Shown: positions 1-5,728, counted from the first letter of the stretch. The stretch: 5,728 nucleotides of DNA from an uncultured Saprospiraceae bacterium (GCA_938044055.1 CALIQO010000040.1:1-5728), one strand, 5' to 3'. Program-made: numbers and translations. The notes: generated by a model not told the origin, from the sequence alone.

Positions 1-1265
1 GCTCCGTAAGCATCTAGAATAAGGCTTACATTCTGCCCCATCAATGAATCATTTCTCCCATTACCTGTAAAAACCCATTCATAACTACCAGACGATGAAC
101 TAGTAGCTACAAGATTGACGTCAATCGGTAGTTCGCATGAAAACGTTCTATCAACAGTAAAATCAACTATGGGTTGTTCCTCAATCTGGACACAACCTTG
201 ATCAACAACATCTGTACATCCATCTATATATCTATATAGTATTACAGGGTAACAGCCTTCGTTGCTGAAAACATGCGTAGCCATGATTTCTTTACTAAAA
301 TTACCATCTCCGAAATCCCATAAAATGCTATCTGCAAAAACAGGAGAAATATCATTAAAAGAAATCTCTCTTCCATTACAGCTCGTGCTGGCTACAATTT
401 CATATTCATTGTTGCGATCTGTATTTACGAAATTCTCAAATATTATTGTATCCTGACAACTACCACTACTTGTAATCAGTGTTACATCATACTCACCTGG
501 GGAATCATACTCTATCGTAGGAGGGAATGCTCCTATAAACGATTCTCCATTCCCGAAATCCCATTGATACCGCACATCATTATCAGGAGACAGGTTATCG
601 AAACGCACTTCCCATGGAAAATCACAATTAGATAGAAATACCGGTTGTATATCAAGGTTCGTTCCTTCATATACTGTTACAAGGTCTGTTTTCTGAACTG
701 TATGAGAACATCCACGATTATCGGTGACCGTAAGGCTCATACTATATCTTCCTGCTACTTCATAAGTAGTCATAATTATTTCGTCACCCTTTTTAGTATC
801 TATGACATTAGCAGTACCTCCTATATCCCATATCCATCGATCTATAGATTCATTATCGGTCGTAGAAAGATCAGAAAAAGTAACTTGTGTAGGAGAGCAG
901 CCTTCCATTTTGCTGACGCTGAAATCTGCGATTGGTAAGTCGTATACATTGATATAATTCTCCTTACATTCTGTATCTGTATTTCCATCGTTGTCTGTTA
1001 TGGTGAGGCATACAGTAAAGGATCCCGCTTCCGCAAATATGGCTCCTGGATTTTGTTTCGCAGAAAATGTACCTCCCATATCCCATTCCCACTTTGATAT
1101 AGTCCCTCCAGTAGATTGATCTGAAAAATTTACTTGAAGATTGCCACAGGCTGAAGTATTGTTAGCTGAAAAATCGGCATTTAATTGCGCAGAAATCCAT
1201 GTGCTATGAACTAGCAATGAAATACATAATAGCATTAAAATTTTAAGCGAATAGCCAGGCCGCAT
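1..1265 (-). CDS. Secreted tandem PKD-domain surface protein, C-terminally cut by the window edge
   Basis: An open frame runs from ATG at 1265 leftward to base 1 without a stop, giving 421 full codons plus two bases. An in-frame TAA lies about 90 bases upstream with no other ATG between, which supports this start. Residues 1-27 form a signal peptide (hydrophobic stretch about 8-25, ending WISAQ). Five PKD-type beta-sandwich domains follow at about 29-108, 112-199, 204-281, 286-362 and 366 onward. The PKD signature WDFGDG is exact in domain 4 (316-321), is WDFGNG in domain 3, and is altered to WDMGG and WDIGG in domains 1 and 2. Most domains carry a cysteine near each end (for example C40/C100, C123/C186, C214/C270). 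Such proteins are exported, mostly as adhesins or matrix parts, and in Bacteroidota often end in a T9SS sorting or gliding-motility C-terminal domain; that end is outside the window. It lies 174 bases downstream of the anti-sigma gene on the same strand. No Shine-Dalgarno sequence is seen. The domain call is firm; the role is inferred. Confidence 0.9.
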   Translation of the reverse strand, partial: MRPGYSLKILMLLCISLLVHSTWISAQLNADFSANNTSACGNLQVNFSDQSTGGTISKWEWDMGGTFSAKQNPGAIFAEAGSFTVCLTITDNDGNTDTECKENYINVYDLPIADFSVSKMEGCSPTQVTFSDLSTTDNESIDRWIWDIGGTANVIDTKKGDEIIMTTYEVAGRYSMSLTVTDNRGCSHTVQKTDLVTVYEGTNLDIQPVFLSNCDFPWEVRFDNLSPDNDVRYQWDFGNGESFIGAFPPTIEYDSPGEYDVTLITSSGSCQDTIIFENFVNTDRNNEYEIVASTSCNGREISFNDISPVFADSILWDFGDGNFSKEIMATHVFSNEGCYPVILYRYIDGCTDVVDQGCVQIEEQPIVDFTVDRTFSCELPIDVNLVATSSSSGSYEWVFTGNGRNDSLMGQNVSLILDAYG

Positions 1266-1439
1266 AATTGAAGTTTTGGGATAAGCAAGATATATGTGAC
1301 TATTATCTGTAAGGGAGACACTAAAAGTAAGGTAAAACCCTTATACCATCAGGCAATTAATGGAATATGTTAACAAAATCATGGACTACCCTTAATAAGG
1401 GAATAAAGCAATCAGGGTAAGTACGGATAGAATAGGTTA
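1266..1439. other. Gap between anti-sigma and PKD genes with small TAAGGG inverted repeats
   Basis: This 174-base AT-rich gap holds no credible gene. TAAGGG or its complement CCCTTA occurs at 1310-1315, 1338-1343 and 1389-1401. Two sites form small hairpins: TAAGG/CCCTTA-type arms at 1328-1332 and 1339-1343 with a 6-base loop, and CCCTT-AAT-AAGGG at 1389-1401 with a 3-base loop. Neither is followed by a strong T-run in the minus direction, so neither is a convincing terminator. I found no clear Bacteroidota-type promoter (TTG followed by TAnnTTTG). The gap may therefore be a leader within a longer transcript or may carry a promoter I cannot recognise. Confidence 0.4.
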
Positions 1440-2207
1440 CTAAACCTGGGTATTCATAATAAGATTAGAAACATCTGGATGATCGCTGCCCTGACCTTTC
1501 TCGATGGTTATGTTTAACGAAGTTATGCGATCATAATGTCTGAGCTCAATTAATCCACCTTCTCCCGAAAATGTACCTGTTGATAACATCTCCCCATCTA
1601 CATCTACCCAGATCTGATATATATGACCATCAGGCGGTTTAGGAAATCGGACACAATTAAGATAAGCAACTCTATCTTGATTATTCCAAAATACAACTGC
1701 ACGACTGTTGCTATAATTTTCTGTCCCTTCTAGGGCTACAGTGGTAAATACTTCGCTTTCATAGAGGTCAAGTAACCTTCTGTTCTCGTCGGAAGCTTTT
1801 CTTTCTTCAGCACAAGATTTTTCTAAGATGGCTTTGTCCGATTTAAGGGTTTCAAGTTCTGAAATAACATTTTTATTACTGCTCCATAGCATCCCTGCAG
1901 CTAGCAAGCATATGCCCGCTGCTATCCATCCTAAGGATTGTAAAAAACTATTGCTCCCCTTCTCTGGTTTTCTAGAATTCATTTCTGCTTCCACTCTATC
2001 TAATACATTCTGTCTGGCTTCAGGTGGAGGCTCTATTGATTCATCGAGGGCTATCTGCTCCATCAGTGTCTCAATACCTATTAAGTGATCTCTCAGATCT
2101 GGGTATTTCTCTAACCAAGAAAGAACTTGAGCTTCTTCATCATTTTCTAGTAAACCAAGGACATACTGCTCTAGAACACCACTTTCTATGATTTCTTTCT
2201 TGGTCAC
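1440..2207 (-). CDS. Transmembrane anti-sigma factor, RskA (anti-sigma-K) type
   Basis: This 255-residue protein is predicted to bind and inactivate the ECF sigma factor encoded just upstream and to release it when an envelope signal triggers its proteolysis. The cytoplasmic N-terminal part (about 1-75) has the ESGVLEQYVLGLL stretch followed by an acidic patch, as is usual in Bacteroidota RskA-type proteins. There is no HxxxCxxC zinc motif. One membrane helix lies at about 90-108, and an acidic/basic stretch at about 112-148 looks coiled-coil. The RskA-type C-terminal domain (about 152-255) should be periplasmic and contains the typical FPKPPDGHIYQIWVD and STGTF segments. The start is GTG at 2207, and GTGA overlaps the sigma stop codon by 4 nt, which suggests translational coupling. 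The next in-frame ATG is residue 49, inside the conserved N-terminal part, so GTG is the better start. The C-terminal end is SDHPDVSNLIMNTQV rather than the commoner proline/glycine-rich ending. Family and pairing are well supported; the signal sensed is unknown. Confidence 0.9.
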   Translation of the reverse strand: MTKKEIIESGVLEQYVLGLLENDEEAQVLSWLEKYPDLRDHLIGIETLMEQIALDESIEPPPEARQNVLDRVEAEMNSRKPEKGSNSFLQSLGWIAAGICLLAAGMLWSSNKNVISELETLKSDKAILEKSCAEERKASDENRRLLDLYESEVFTTVALEGTENYSNSRAVVFWNNQDRVAYLNCVRFPKPPDGHIYQIWVDVDGEMLSTGTFSGEGGLIELRHYDRITSLNITIEKGQGSDHPDVSNLIMNTQV

Positions 2208-2785
2208 ATGAAAAAGATTGTAATGAGGAATGATATTGTAGCCTTAGAATACACTTCTATCTTTTCGAAATAAATTTTTCGCAGATCTCTTATTGCAATT
2301 TTTATACAAGACTTTACAGAGCCGAGCGGCATAGATAATTCGTCAGAAATTTCTTGTTGTGTATATCCCTGAAAATATGCTAGATCTAAAACATTTCTAT
2401 GCTTGTCCTTCAAAAGCATCAACTTACTTTTCATATCTAAGGTGTCAACCAATAAACCTCTAGGTTCTACAACAGTAAATACCGATTTATCTATTTCTTG
2501 GATCTTACTCTGGTTTTTAAAAGCCTTAGAGTCTAAATAATTAAGAGCAAGATTTTTTGCTATTCTATTCATCCATGTGTAAAGCCTTCCTTTACCAGGG
2601 TCATATCTTTCTCTATTGATCCATATTTTTAAAAAAGCATCTTGAAGTAATTCAGAAGCCACACTTTCATCTCTTACCATTCTTAGTATCACTCCATAGA
2701 GGGCTCCACTGTATGCATCATACACTTTCCCATACGAGGTATGATCGTCTGATTTTAAAATGGAAATATATTCGTTTTGGTCCAA
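2204..2785 (-). CDS. ECF-type sigma-70 family RNA polymerase sigma factor
   Basis: This 193-residue protein is predicted to direct RNA polymerase to a small set of promoters when freed by its anti-sigma partner. Region 2 spans about 17-85 and includes ASELLQDAFLKIW (core binding) and LYTWMNRIAKNLALNYL (-10 recognition). A linker at about 86-118 is followed by region 4 at about 119-172, whose helix-turn-helix reads YTQQEISDELSMPLGSVKSC. No sigma region 1 or 3 is present, as expected for an ECF factor. The start is TTG at 2785. The preceding in-frame stop is only 30 bases upstream, and the next ATG (residue 36) would delete part of region 2, so TTG is the most plausible start. Its stop overlaps the anti-sigma start. 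After region 4 there is an unusual 20-residue tail ending ATISFLITIFFM, which is strongly hydrophobic. The pairing resembles SigK/RskA; the exact ECF group cannot be assigned by eye. Confidence 0.93.
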   Translation of the reverse strand: MDQNEYISILKSDDHTSYGKVYDAYSGALYGVILRMVRDESVASELLQDAFLKIWINRERYDPGKGRLYTWMNRIAKNLALNYLDSKAFKNQSKIQEIDKSVFTVVEPRGLLVDTLDMKSKLMLLKDKHRNVLDLAYFQGYTQQEISDELSMPLGSVKSCIKIAIRDLRKIYFEKIEVYSKATISFLITIFFM

Positions 2786-2927
2786 TCTGAAAGAGTTGTA
2801 ATAGTTGTAACACTACTTCTCCAATAATGTTTTTTTTAAAAAAATTACCATCGAAAAAATCCAAACCCATTTTTATCCGGTATGTAAAGTTGTAAATATA
2901 TTTTATCACCAAGCAATTATCCTTATA
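2786..2927. promoter_or_regulatory. Divergent promoter region between sigma and fasciclin genes
   Basis: This 142-base AT-rich region must hold the start signals for two divergent genes: the sigma operon (minus) and the fasciclin gene (plus). It contains three AGTTGTAA copies (listed separately) and a T8A7 tract at 2830-2844, which could act as an UP-like or structurally rigid element. TATATTTT at 2897-2904 lies 23 bases before the fasciclin ATG and matches the Bacteroidota -7 element TAnnTTTG except at the last base. No TTG lies at the expected distance upstream of it, so the promoter is unproven and may instead be of ECF type. A CCGG-centred element (ATCCGGTAT) lies at 2875-2883. Neither gene has a visible Shine-Dalgarno sequence. 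Confidence 0.55.
2794..2895 (+). repeat. Three direct copies of AGTTGTAA
   Basis: Exact copies of the octamer AGTTGTAA occur at 2794-2801, 2803-2810 and 2888-2895, all in the same orientation. The first two are 9 bases apart start to start and lie just before the TTG start of the sigma gene. The third lies 33-40 bases before the fasciclin ATG. Read on the minus strand they are TTACAACT. By eye I found only 7-of-8 matches (TTACAACC) elsewhere in the window. They could be operator or promoter elements; this is inferred from number and position only. Confidence 0.6.
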
Positions 2928-3485
2928 ATGAAAAATTTAATTTGTTTATTTATCGCAACTCTATTTATCGGATCTCAGCTTCTAGCACAATGTGGAAATA
3001 GTAAAAAATCTCATGTCGTGCAGGTAAGTCATCATGAAACAGGCGATATTGTAGATATAGCCATCAGTTCTAAAGACCATACTACCTTAGTAGCTGCCGT
3101 AAAAGCTGCAGGATTGGTAGAAACATTGAAATCAGAGGGACCATTCACAGTCTTTGCTCCTACTAATGATGCTTTCAATAAACTTCCAGATGGCACTGTT
3201 GAGACTTTATTAAAACCAGAGAATAAAGATCAATTGGTAAAAATTCTAACTTATCACGTACTGGCTGGAAAATTCGAAGCAAAAGATGTGATAAATGGTA
3301 TTATGAAAGGTGGTGGAAAGTTAACTGTCGAAACTGTAAGCGGAGGAAAACTAACCGCATCCTTAAAAAACGACAAAGTGATTCTGACCGATGAGAATGG
3401 AAATAAGTCTATCGTAACATCAACAGATCTACGTGGTTCTAATGGAGTAATTCATGTTATTGATTCCGTCGTACTTCCTAAGTAA
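2928..3485 (+). CDS. Secreted single-domain fasciclin (FAS1) protein
   Basis: This 185-residue protein starts at ATG 2928 with a signal peptide (MKN, hydrophobic core about 4-19, likely cleaved after LLA at residue 20). A single FAS1 domain fills about 38-185. Its first conserved motif is FTVFAPTNDAFNKLP (73-87), the central YHV triad is at 109-111, and the second conserved motif is SNGVIHVIDSVVLP (171-184). Length is as expected for bacterial one-domain FAS1 proteins such as mycobacterial MPT70. These proteins act outside the cytoplasm in adhesion or envelope functions. Cys22 follows Gln21, so the classical lipobox (small residue before Cys) is not met and a signal peptidase I substrate is more likely than a lipoprotein. 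It is transcribed away from the sigma/anti-sigma pair and converges on the large T9SS cargo gene. Family call is firm; regulation by the neighbouring sigma factor is inferred from gene order. Confidence 0.95.
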   Translation: MKNLICLFIATLFIGSQLLAQCGNSKKSHVVQVSHHETGDIVDIAISSKDHTTLVAAVKAAGLVETLKSEGPFTVFAPTNDAFNKLPDGTVETLLKPENKDQLVKILTYHVLAGKFEAKDVINGIMKGGGKLTVETVSGGKLTASLKNDKVILTDENGNKSIVTSTDLRGSNGVIHVIDSVVLPK

Positions 3486-3532
3486 CTGCCTTAAGGAAAA
3501 AAGCTGATTAATAGTTATAATGCTTGATGAGA

Positions 3533-3562
3533 TGGGGGAAAGTGTTTAATCGCCTTCCCCCA
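3533..3562. terminator. Bidirectional terminator-like hairpin between convergent genes
   Basis: TGGGGGAA (3533-3540) and TTCCCCCA (3555-3562) form a perfect 8-bp GC-rich stem with a 14-base loop. It lies 47 bases after the fasciclin stop and just before the end of the convergent gene on the other strand, where a shared terminator is expected. The downstream sequence is only moderately T-rich on the plus strand (CTCTTATC) and lacks a long T-run on either strand, so it is not a textbook intrinsic terminator. A smaller palindrome, CCTTAAGG, followed by A6, lies at 3489-3496 right after the fasciclin stop. Confidence 0.6.
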
Positions 3563-3579
3563 CTCTTATCATACTGAGA

Positions 3580-3828
3580 TTATCGGATCTTAATAAACTT
3601 ATCTGTTAAGACATTCTTTCCAGACAATGCTTTTATAATATAAAGATCTGGTGTCCAATTATGAATGTCAATAGAGACATCAATCAATCCCTGATAGGGA
3701 TTCCTTTTTAATGTTTTCAACAGCTTTCCGCTTCGGTCGTATACGCTGATTTCTACGTCTTCATCCGATAGCATTCTTATGTTGACACGTTCTGATACAG
3801 GATTGGGAAATACTGTCAGTTCAAGGGG
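3580..3828 (-). other. T9SS type A sorting domain coding part
   Basis: This part encodes about residues 619-700 of the large protein. It begins with LELTVFPNPVSERVNIRM, continues with a VEISVYDRSGKLLKTL strand pair, and ends LYIIKALSGKNVLTDKFIKIR. This matches the pattern of the Por-secretion tail recognised by the type IX translocon and normally cleaved by the PorU sortase. It is separated from the last repeat by a short basic/polar linker (about 598-617). Confidence 0.88.
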
Positions 3829-5682
3829 TAACTGATCATTTTCTATCGATCTTGATCCCACAATCTTTCTTCCATCAGATCTAGAAGTTATCTGACAGTT
3901 AAGTTCTATTACTTGGACATGGCCGATCGTATTCCCAGAACAATCTACCTTCTCCCAAAACCTCCATTGTGTGCAATTCTGAGTTACACAATTTCCATCT
4001 TGTAATACTTCTACCAGCATAGGAACACCTACTCCGCAACTAGACCCATTATCATAAGTAGGTACTTCTGGAAGACTTCCACATATTATATATTCATCAT
4101 CAGGAAACGGAATATCCTCATAATCTCTATCGACCAATGTCCATGTATAATCAGAATAACAAGCTGCAGAATTTCCACAACGGTCTGTAACCAACACCCA
4201 TCTTCTGAATACATGCTGACAATTGTCTAAATCGATATTCTGTACATATATCTGGATATCTTCGATCCCACAACCTACTTGCTCCTCAATTGCGGATTCA
4301 TCAACTGGAGGGATATCAGGGTCTGCCCTTACACAGCCATAGTTTATCCCTTGAGGACAAGTAATTTCAAATGGACCTGTATCGATCAACCAAGTGAATT
4401 CTTGCTCGCATATGGAGACATTGCCACAATCATCTTCTACATAATAAGCTCTGACAGTTCTTGCAGTACACCCTGTCACTACTACATCTAATCCATCTTG
4501 ATATGAGACAGTTGCATTTCCACATGTTTCTATATACCATAGGTCATCTAAATCTGGCTCTGGAAGTTGTATACCATTGGGCCCGGCGCAACCTAGAAAT
4601 TGATCATCCGGGCAGAAGACAATTATGGGGCCTTCATCATCTCTAGTATAGGTTATCGCTCGCGAGCAAATGGTCGAATTCCCACATCTATCTGACACTT
4701 CCCAGGAATCAATTCTTTCTACTATACAGGATCCTTCATTCAACTCGGAACCTATAAATTTTATTTCTACCTCACTGCAATTATCTTCTGCAAGAATATT
4801 AACAGCACTCGGATCAATTAATATATCAGTTGGATCAGGATTACATCCTAGGTCAATGTTAGGTGGGCAGGATTTTATAACAGGAGGTTCATTGTCTTCC
4901 ATCCAGGTTACACTCTGAATACAAGTGTCTCTGTTTCCGCAACAATCAACGGCCTCGTAGTAACGAAGCAAACTATAATTACAACCAAATACTACAATGT
5001 CTGAACTGAATAAGAAATTCACTTCATCTAGACAACAGTTGTCAGTAGCATCAACTGTAGAAATATCTGGTTCAGGAATCTGTCCAGGATTACATCCTAA
5101 ATCTAAGTCATTACAGGATATAACAGGTTTATCAGTATCTTCTATCCATGTATACTTGACTGTACATCTTGTTTTGTTACCACATGCATCCACTAACTTA
5201 TATTCACGCGTGAGGGTAACTCTACACTTCCTTTTTTTCCTGATCTCCTTAATCAATATTACTTCAACTCGACCACAATCATCTTCTACAATAAGAGATT
5301 CTGGTGGCGGAAGATTACCTGTAATGACAGCATTGCATCCTAGATCAATGGTCTTGCCGCATAATTCTGAAACTGGAGGTTCCATGTCTTCTATCCATTC
5401 TATTAATTGTACGCATTCCTGGACATTTCCACACGCATCTTTTACGAGGTATTTTCTTCTGATTGATCTTTTACATCCATCTTTTAATTCCAAGTCTCCT
5501 ACGTGTGTAACTTCGGCTTTTCTGCAATCTGTGAAATACTTGACCTTGTTGGGTTTTGGTTTTGGTATCTTTTTAGGATTACAACCAAGGTCAATATTCT
5601 CAGGACATATGATACGCAGTGAAGCATCTGAAGTAGGAATTAAAAACATACTCAGGATACCTATTAAGAAGAATTTTTTCAT
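3580..5682 (-). CDS. Cysteine-rich HYR-like repeat protein with T9SS type A sorting domain
   Basis: This 700-residue protein starts at ATG 5682 after an A-rich leader. It has a signal peptide (about 1-20, cleavage near SDA/SLR). Residues 26-533 hold six repeats of 82-92 residues of HYR-like, immunoglobulin-fold type. Their frame is CP-x-IDLGCNP at the start, a DDC/DNC in the middle, then GC, and D-x-CGN-x4-C followed by a W-x-x-D-x-x-P linker. A seventh, degenerate unit (about 534-597) keeps DCSGN but has changed spacing. Residues about 619-700 form the T9SS type A C-terminal domain, with TVFPNPVSERVNI, the VYDRSGKLLKTL strand and final KFIKIR; the usual glycine before the last tyrosine motif is replaced (TPDLY). 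The protein should cross the inner membrane by Sec, the outer membrane by T9SS, and be attached to or released from the cell surface. No catalytic domain is visible, so an adhesive or structural role is inferred. It ends convergent with the fasciclin gene. Confidence 0.92.
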   Translation of the reverse strand: MKKFFLIGILSMFLIPTSDASLRIICPENIDLGCNPKKIPKPKPNKVKYFTDCRKAEVTHVGDLELKDGCKRSIRRKYLVKDACGNVQECVQLIEWIEDMEPPVSELCGKTIDLGCNAVITGNLPPPESLIVEDDCGRVEVILIKEIRKKRKCRVTLTREYKLVDACGNKTRCTVKYTWIEDTDKPVISCNDLDLGCNPGQIPEPDISTVDATDNCCLDEVNFLFSSDIVVFGCNYSLLRYYEAVDCCGNRDTCIQSVTWMEDNEPPVIKSCPPNIDLGCNPDPTDILIDPSAVNILAEDNCSEVEIKFIGSELNEGSCIVERIDSWEVSDRCGNSTICSRAITYTRDDEGPIIVFCPDDQFLGCAGPNGIQLPEPDLDDLWYIETCGNATVSYQDGLDVVVTGCTARTVRAYYVEDDCGNVSICEQEFTWLIDTGPFEITCPQGINYGCVRADPDIPPVDESAIEEQVGCGIEDIQIYVQNIDLDNCQHVFRRWVLVTDRCGNSAACYSDYTWTLVDRDYEDIPFPDDEYIICGSLPEVPTYDNGSSCGVGVPMLVEVLQDGNCVTQNCTQWRFWEKVDCSGNTIGHVQVIELNCQITSRSDGRKIVGSRSIENDQLPLELTVFPNPVSERVNIRMLSDEDVEISVYDRSGKLLKTLKRNPYQGLIDVSIDIHNWTPDLYIIKALSGKNVLTDKFIKIR
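3892..5607 (-). repeat. Seven-unit HYR-like repeat array inside the T9SS cargo gene
   Basis: The units cover approximately 5362-5607, 5116-5361, 4870-5115, 4615-4869, 4360-4614, 4084-4359 and, degenerate, 3892-4083. Units 1-6 each show the same six-cysteine order: C26/34/53/70/84/90, C108/116/136/153/167/173, C190/197/216/234/248/254, C272/280/302/319/333/339, C357/365/387/405/419/425 and C442/450/471/488/502/508. DNA identity between units is strongest where IDLGCNP is encoded (plus-strand GGATTACATCCTA-like sequence at about 4840, 5087 and, variant, 5575). Elsewhere the units have diverged, so the array is old rather than a recent tandem duplication. Confidence 0.8.
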
Positions 5683-5728
5683 TTTTATTAGTTTTTACAA
5701 AAGGGTTAGTCCTTGACTCTTATATCCG
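5683..5728 (-). promoter_or_regulatory. Start-proximal leader of the T9SS cargo gene, cut by window edge
   Basis: Only 46 bases upstream of the ATG are visible. The last 20 are A-rich on the coding strand (GTAAAAACTAATAAAA) with no Shine-Dalgarno sequence, as is normal for Bacteroidota translation starts. No complete TAnnTTTG element is present, so the promoter probably lies beyond the window. Confidence 0.35.

Noticed and set aside
645..938. A 97-codon plus-strand frame opposite the PKD gene, and a similar 64-codon one at 262-456.
   Set aside because: Both are antisense to PKD domains with recognisable WDxG motifs and have no features of their own.
1389..1401. CCCTT-AAT-AAGGG as an intrinsic terminator for the anti-sigma gene.
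   Set aside because: The stem is only 5 bp with a 3-base loop and no T-run follows in the minus direction, so it is too weak to call.
1828..2088. An 86-codon plus-strand frame inside the anti-sigma gene.
   Set aside because: It is antisense to well-supported anti-sigma coding sequence and shows no domain or start signal.
2848..2882. CCATCG and CCGGTA in the divergent region, which resemble parts of the mycobacterial SigK promoter.
   Set aside because: The spacer is 23 bases, too long for an ECF promoter, the second box is a poor match, and a promoter consensus from Actinobacteria should not be carried over to this phylum.
2718..2912. A 64-codon minus-strand frame running from the divergent region into the sigma gene.
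   Set aside because: It overlaps the sigma N-terminus in another frame, has low-complexity AT-driven composition and no family features. It also does not restore any missing sigma region, so a frameshifted sigma start is unlikely.
4997..5716. A 239-codon open frame on the plus strand opposite the T9SS cargo gene.
   Set aside because: It lies entirely antisense to a gene with clear repeats, signal peptide and sorting tail. Its sequence merely mirrors the repeat units (recurring LHPRS and SSIH), and it has no recognisable domain.

Overview
The window looks like a chromosomal piece of a Bacteroidota bacterium. The large minus-strand protein ends in a type IX secretion system (T9SS) type A sorting domain, a system largely confined to that phylum. 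PKD-repeat and HYR-like surface proteins and a fasciclin lipid-free secreted protein sit beside it, the base composition is AT-rich, and no gene start has a clear Shine-Dalgarno sequence, all usual in this group. The mix of PKD, HYR-like and FAS1 proteins suggests Saprospiria or a related marine/environmental class, but the sequence alone does not settle this.

Layout from left to right. Positions 1-1265 (minus) hold the N-terminal 421 codons of a secreted tandem PKD-domain protein; its C-terminus lies outside the window. After a 174-bp gap with small TAAGGG inverted repeats comes a minus-strand regulatory pair: an ECF sigma-70 factor (2204-2785, TTG start) followed with a 4-nt GTGA overlap by a membrane anti-sigma factor of RskA type (1440-2207, GTG start). 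A 142-bp divergent region with three exact copies of AGTTGTAA separates the sigma gene from a plus-strand gene for a secreted single-domain fasciclin (FAS1) protein (2928-3485). A perfect 8-bp stem hairpin (3533-3562) lies between that gene and the convergent minus-strand gene 3580-5682. This last gene encodes a 700-residue cysteine-rich protein with six regular and one degenerate HYR-like repeat and a T9SS sorting tail.

How they may work together: the sigma/anti-sigma pair is a transmembrane signalling switch, in which the RskA-type protein holds the sigma factor at the inner membrane until an envelope signal releases it. Every other gene here is an exported or surface protein. The divergent fasciclin gene is the best candidate target. 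The arrangement recalls mycobacterial SigK/RskA, which controls the fasciclin proteins MPT70 and MPT83. The PKD gene downstream on the same strand may be co-transcribed with the pair. These regulatory links are inference from gene order and shared motifs. No RNA gene, insertion sequence, CRISPR array or phage element was seen.
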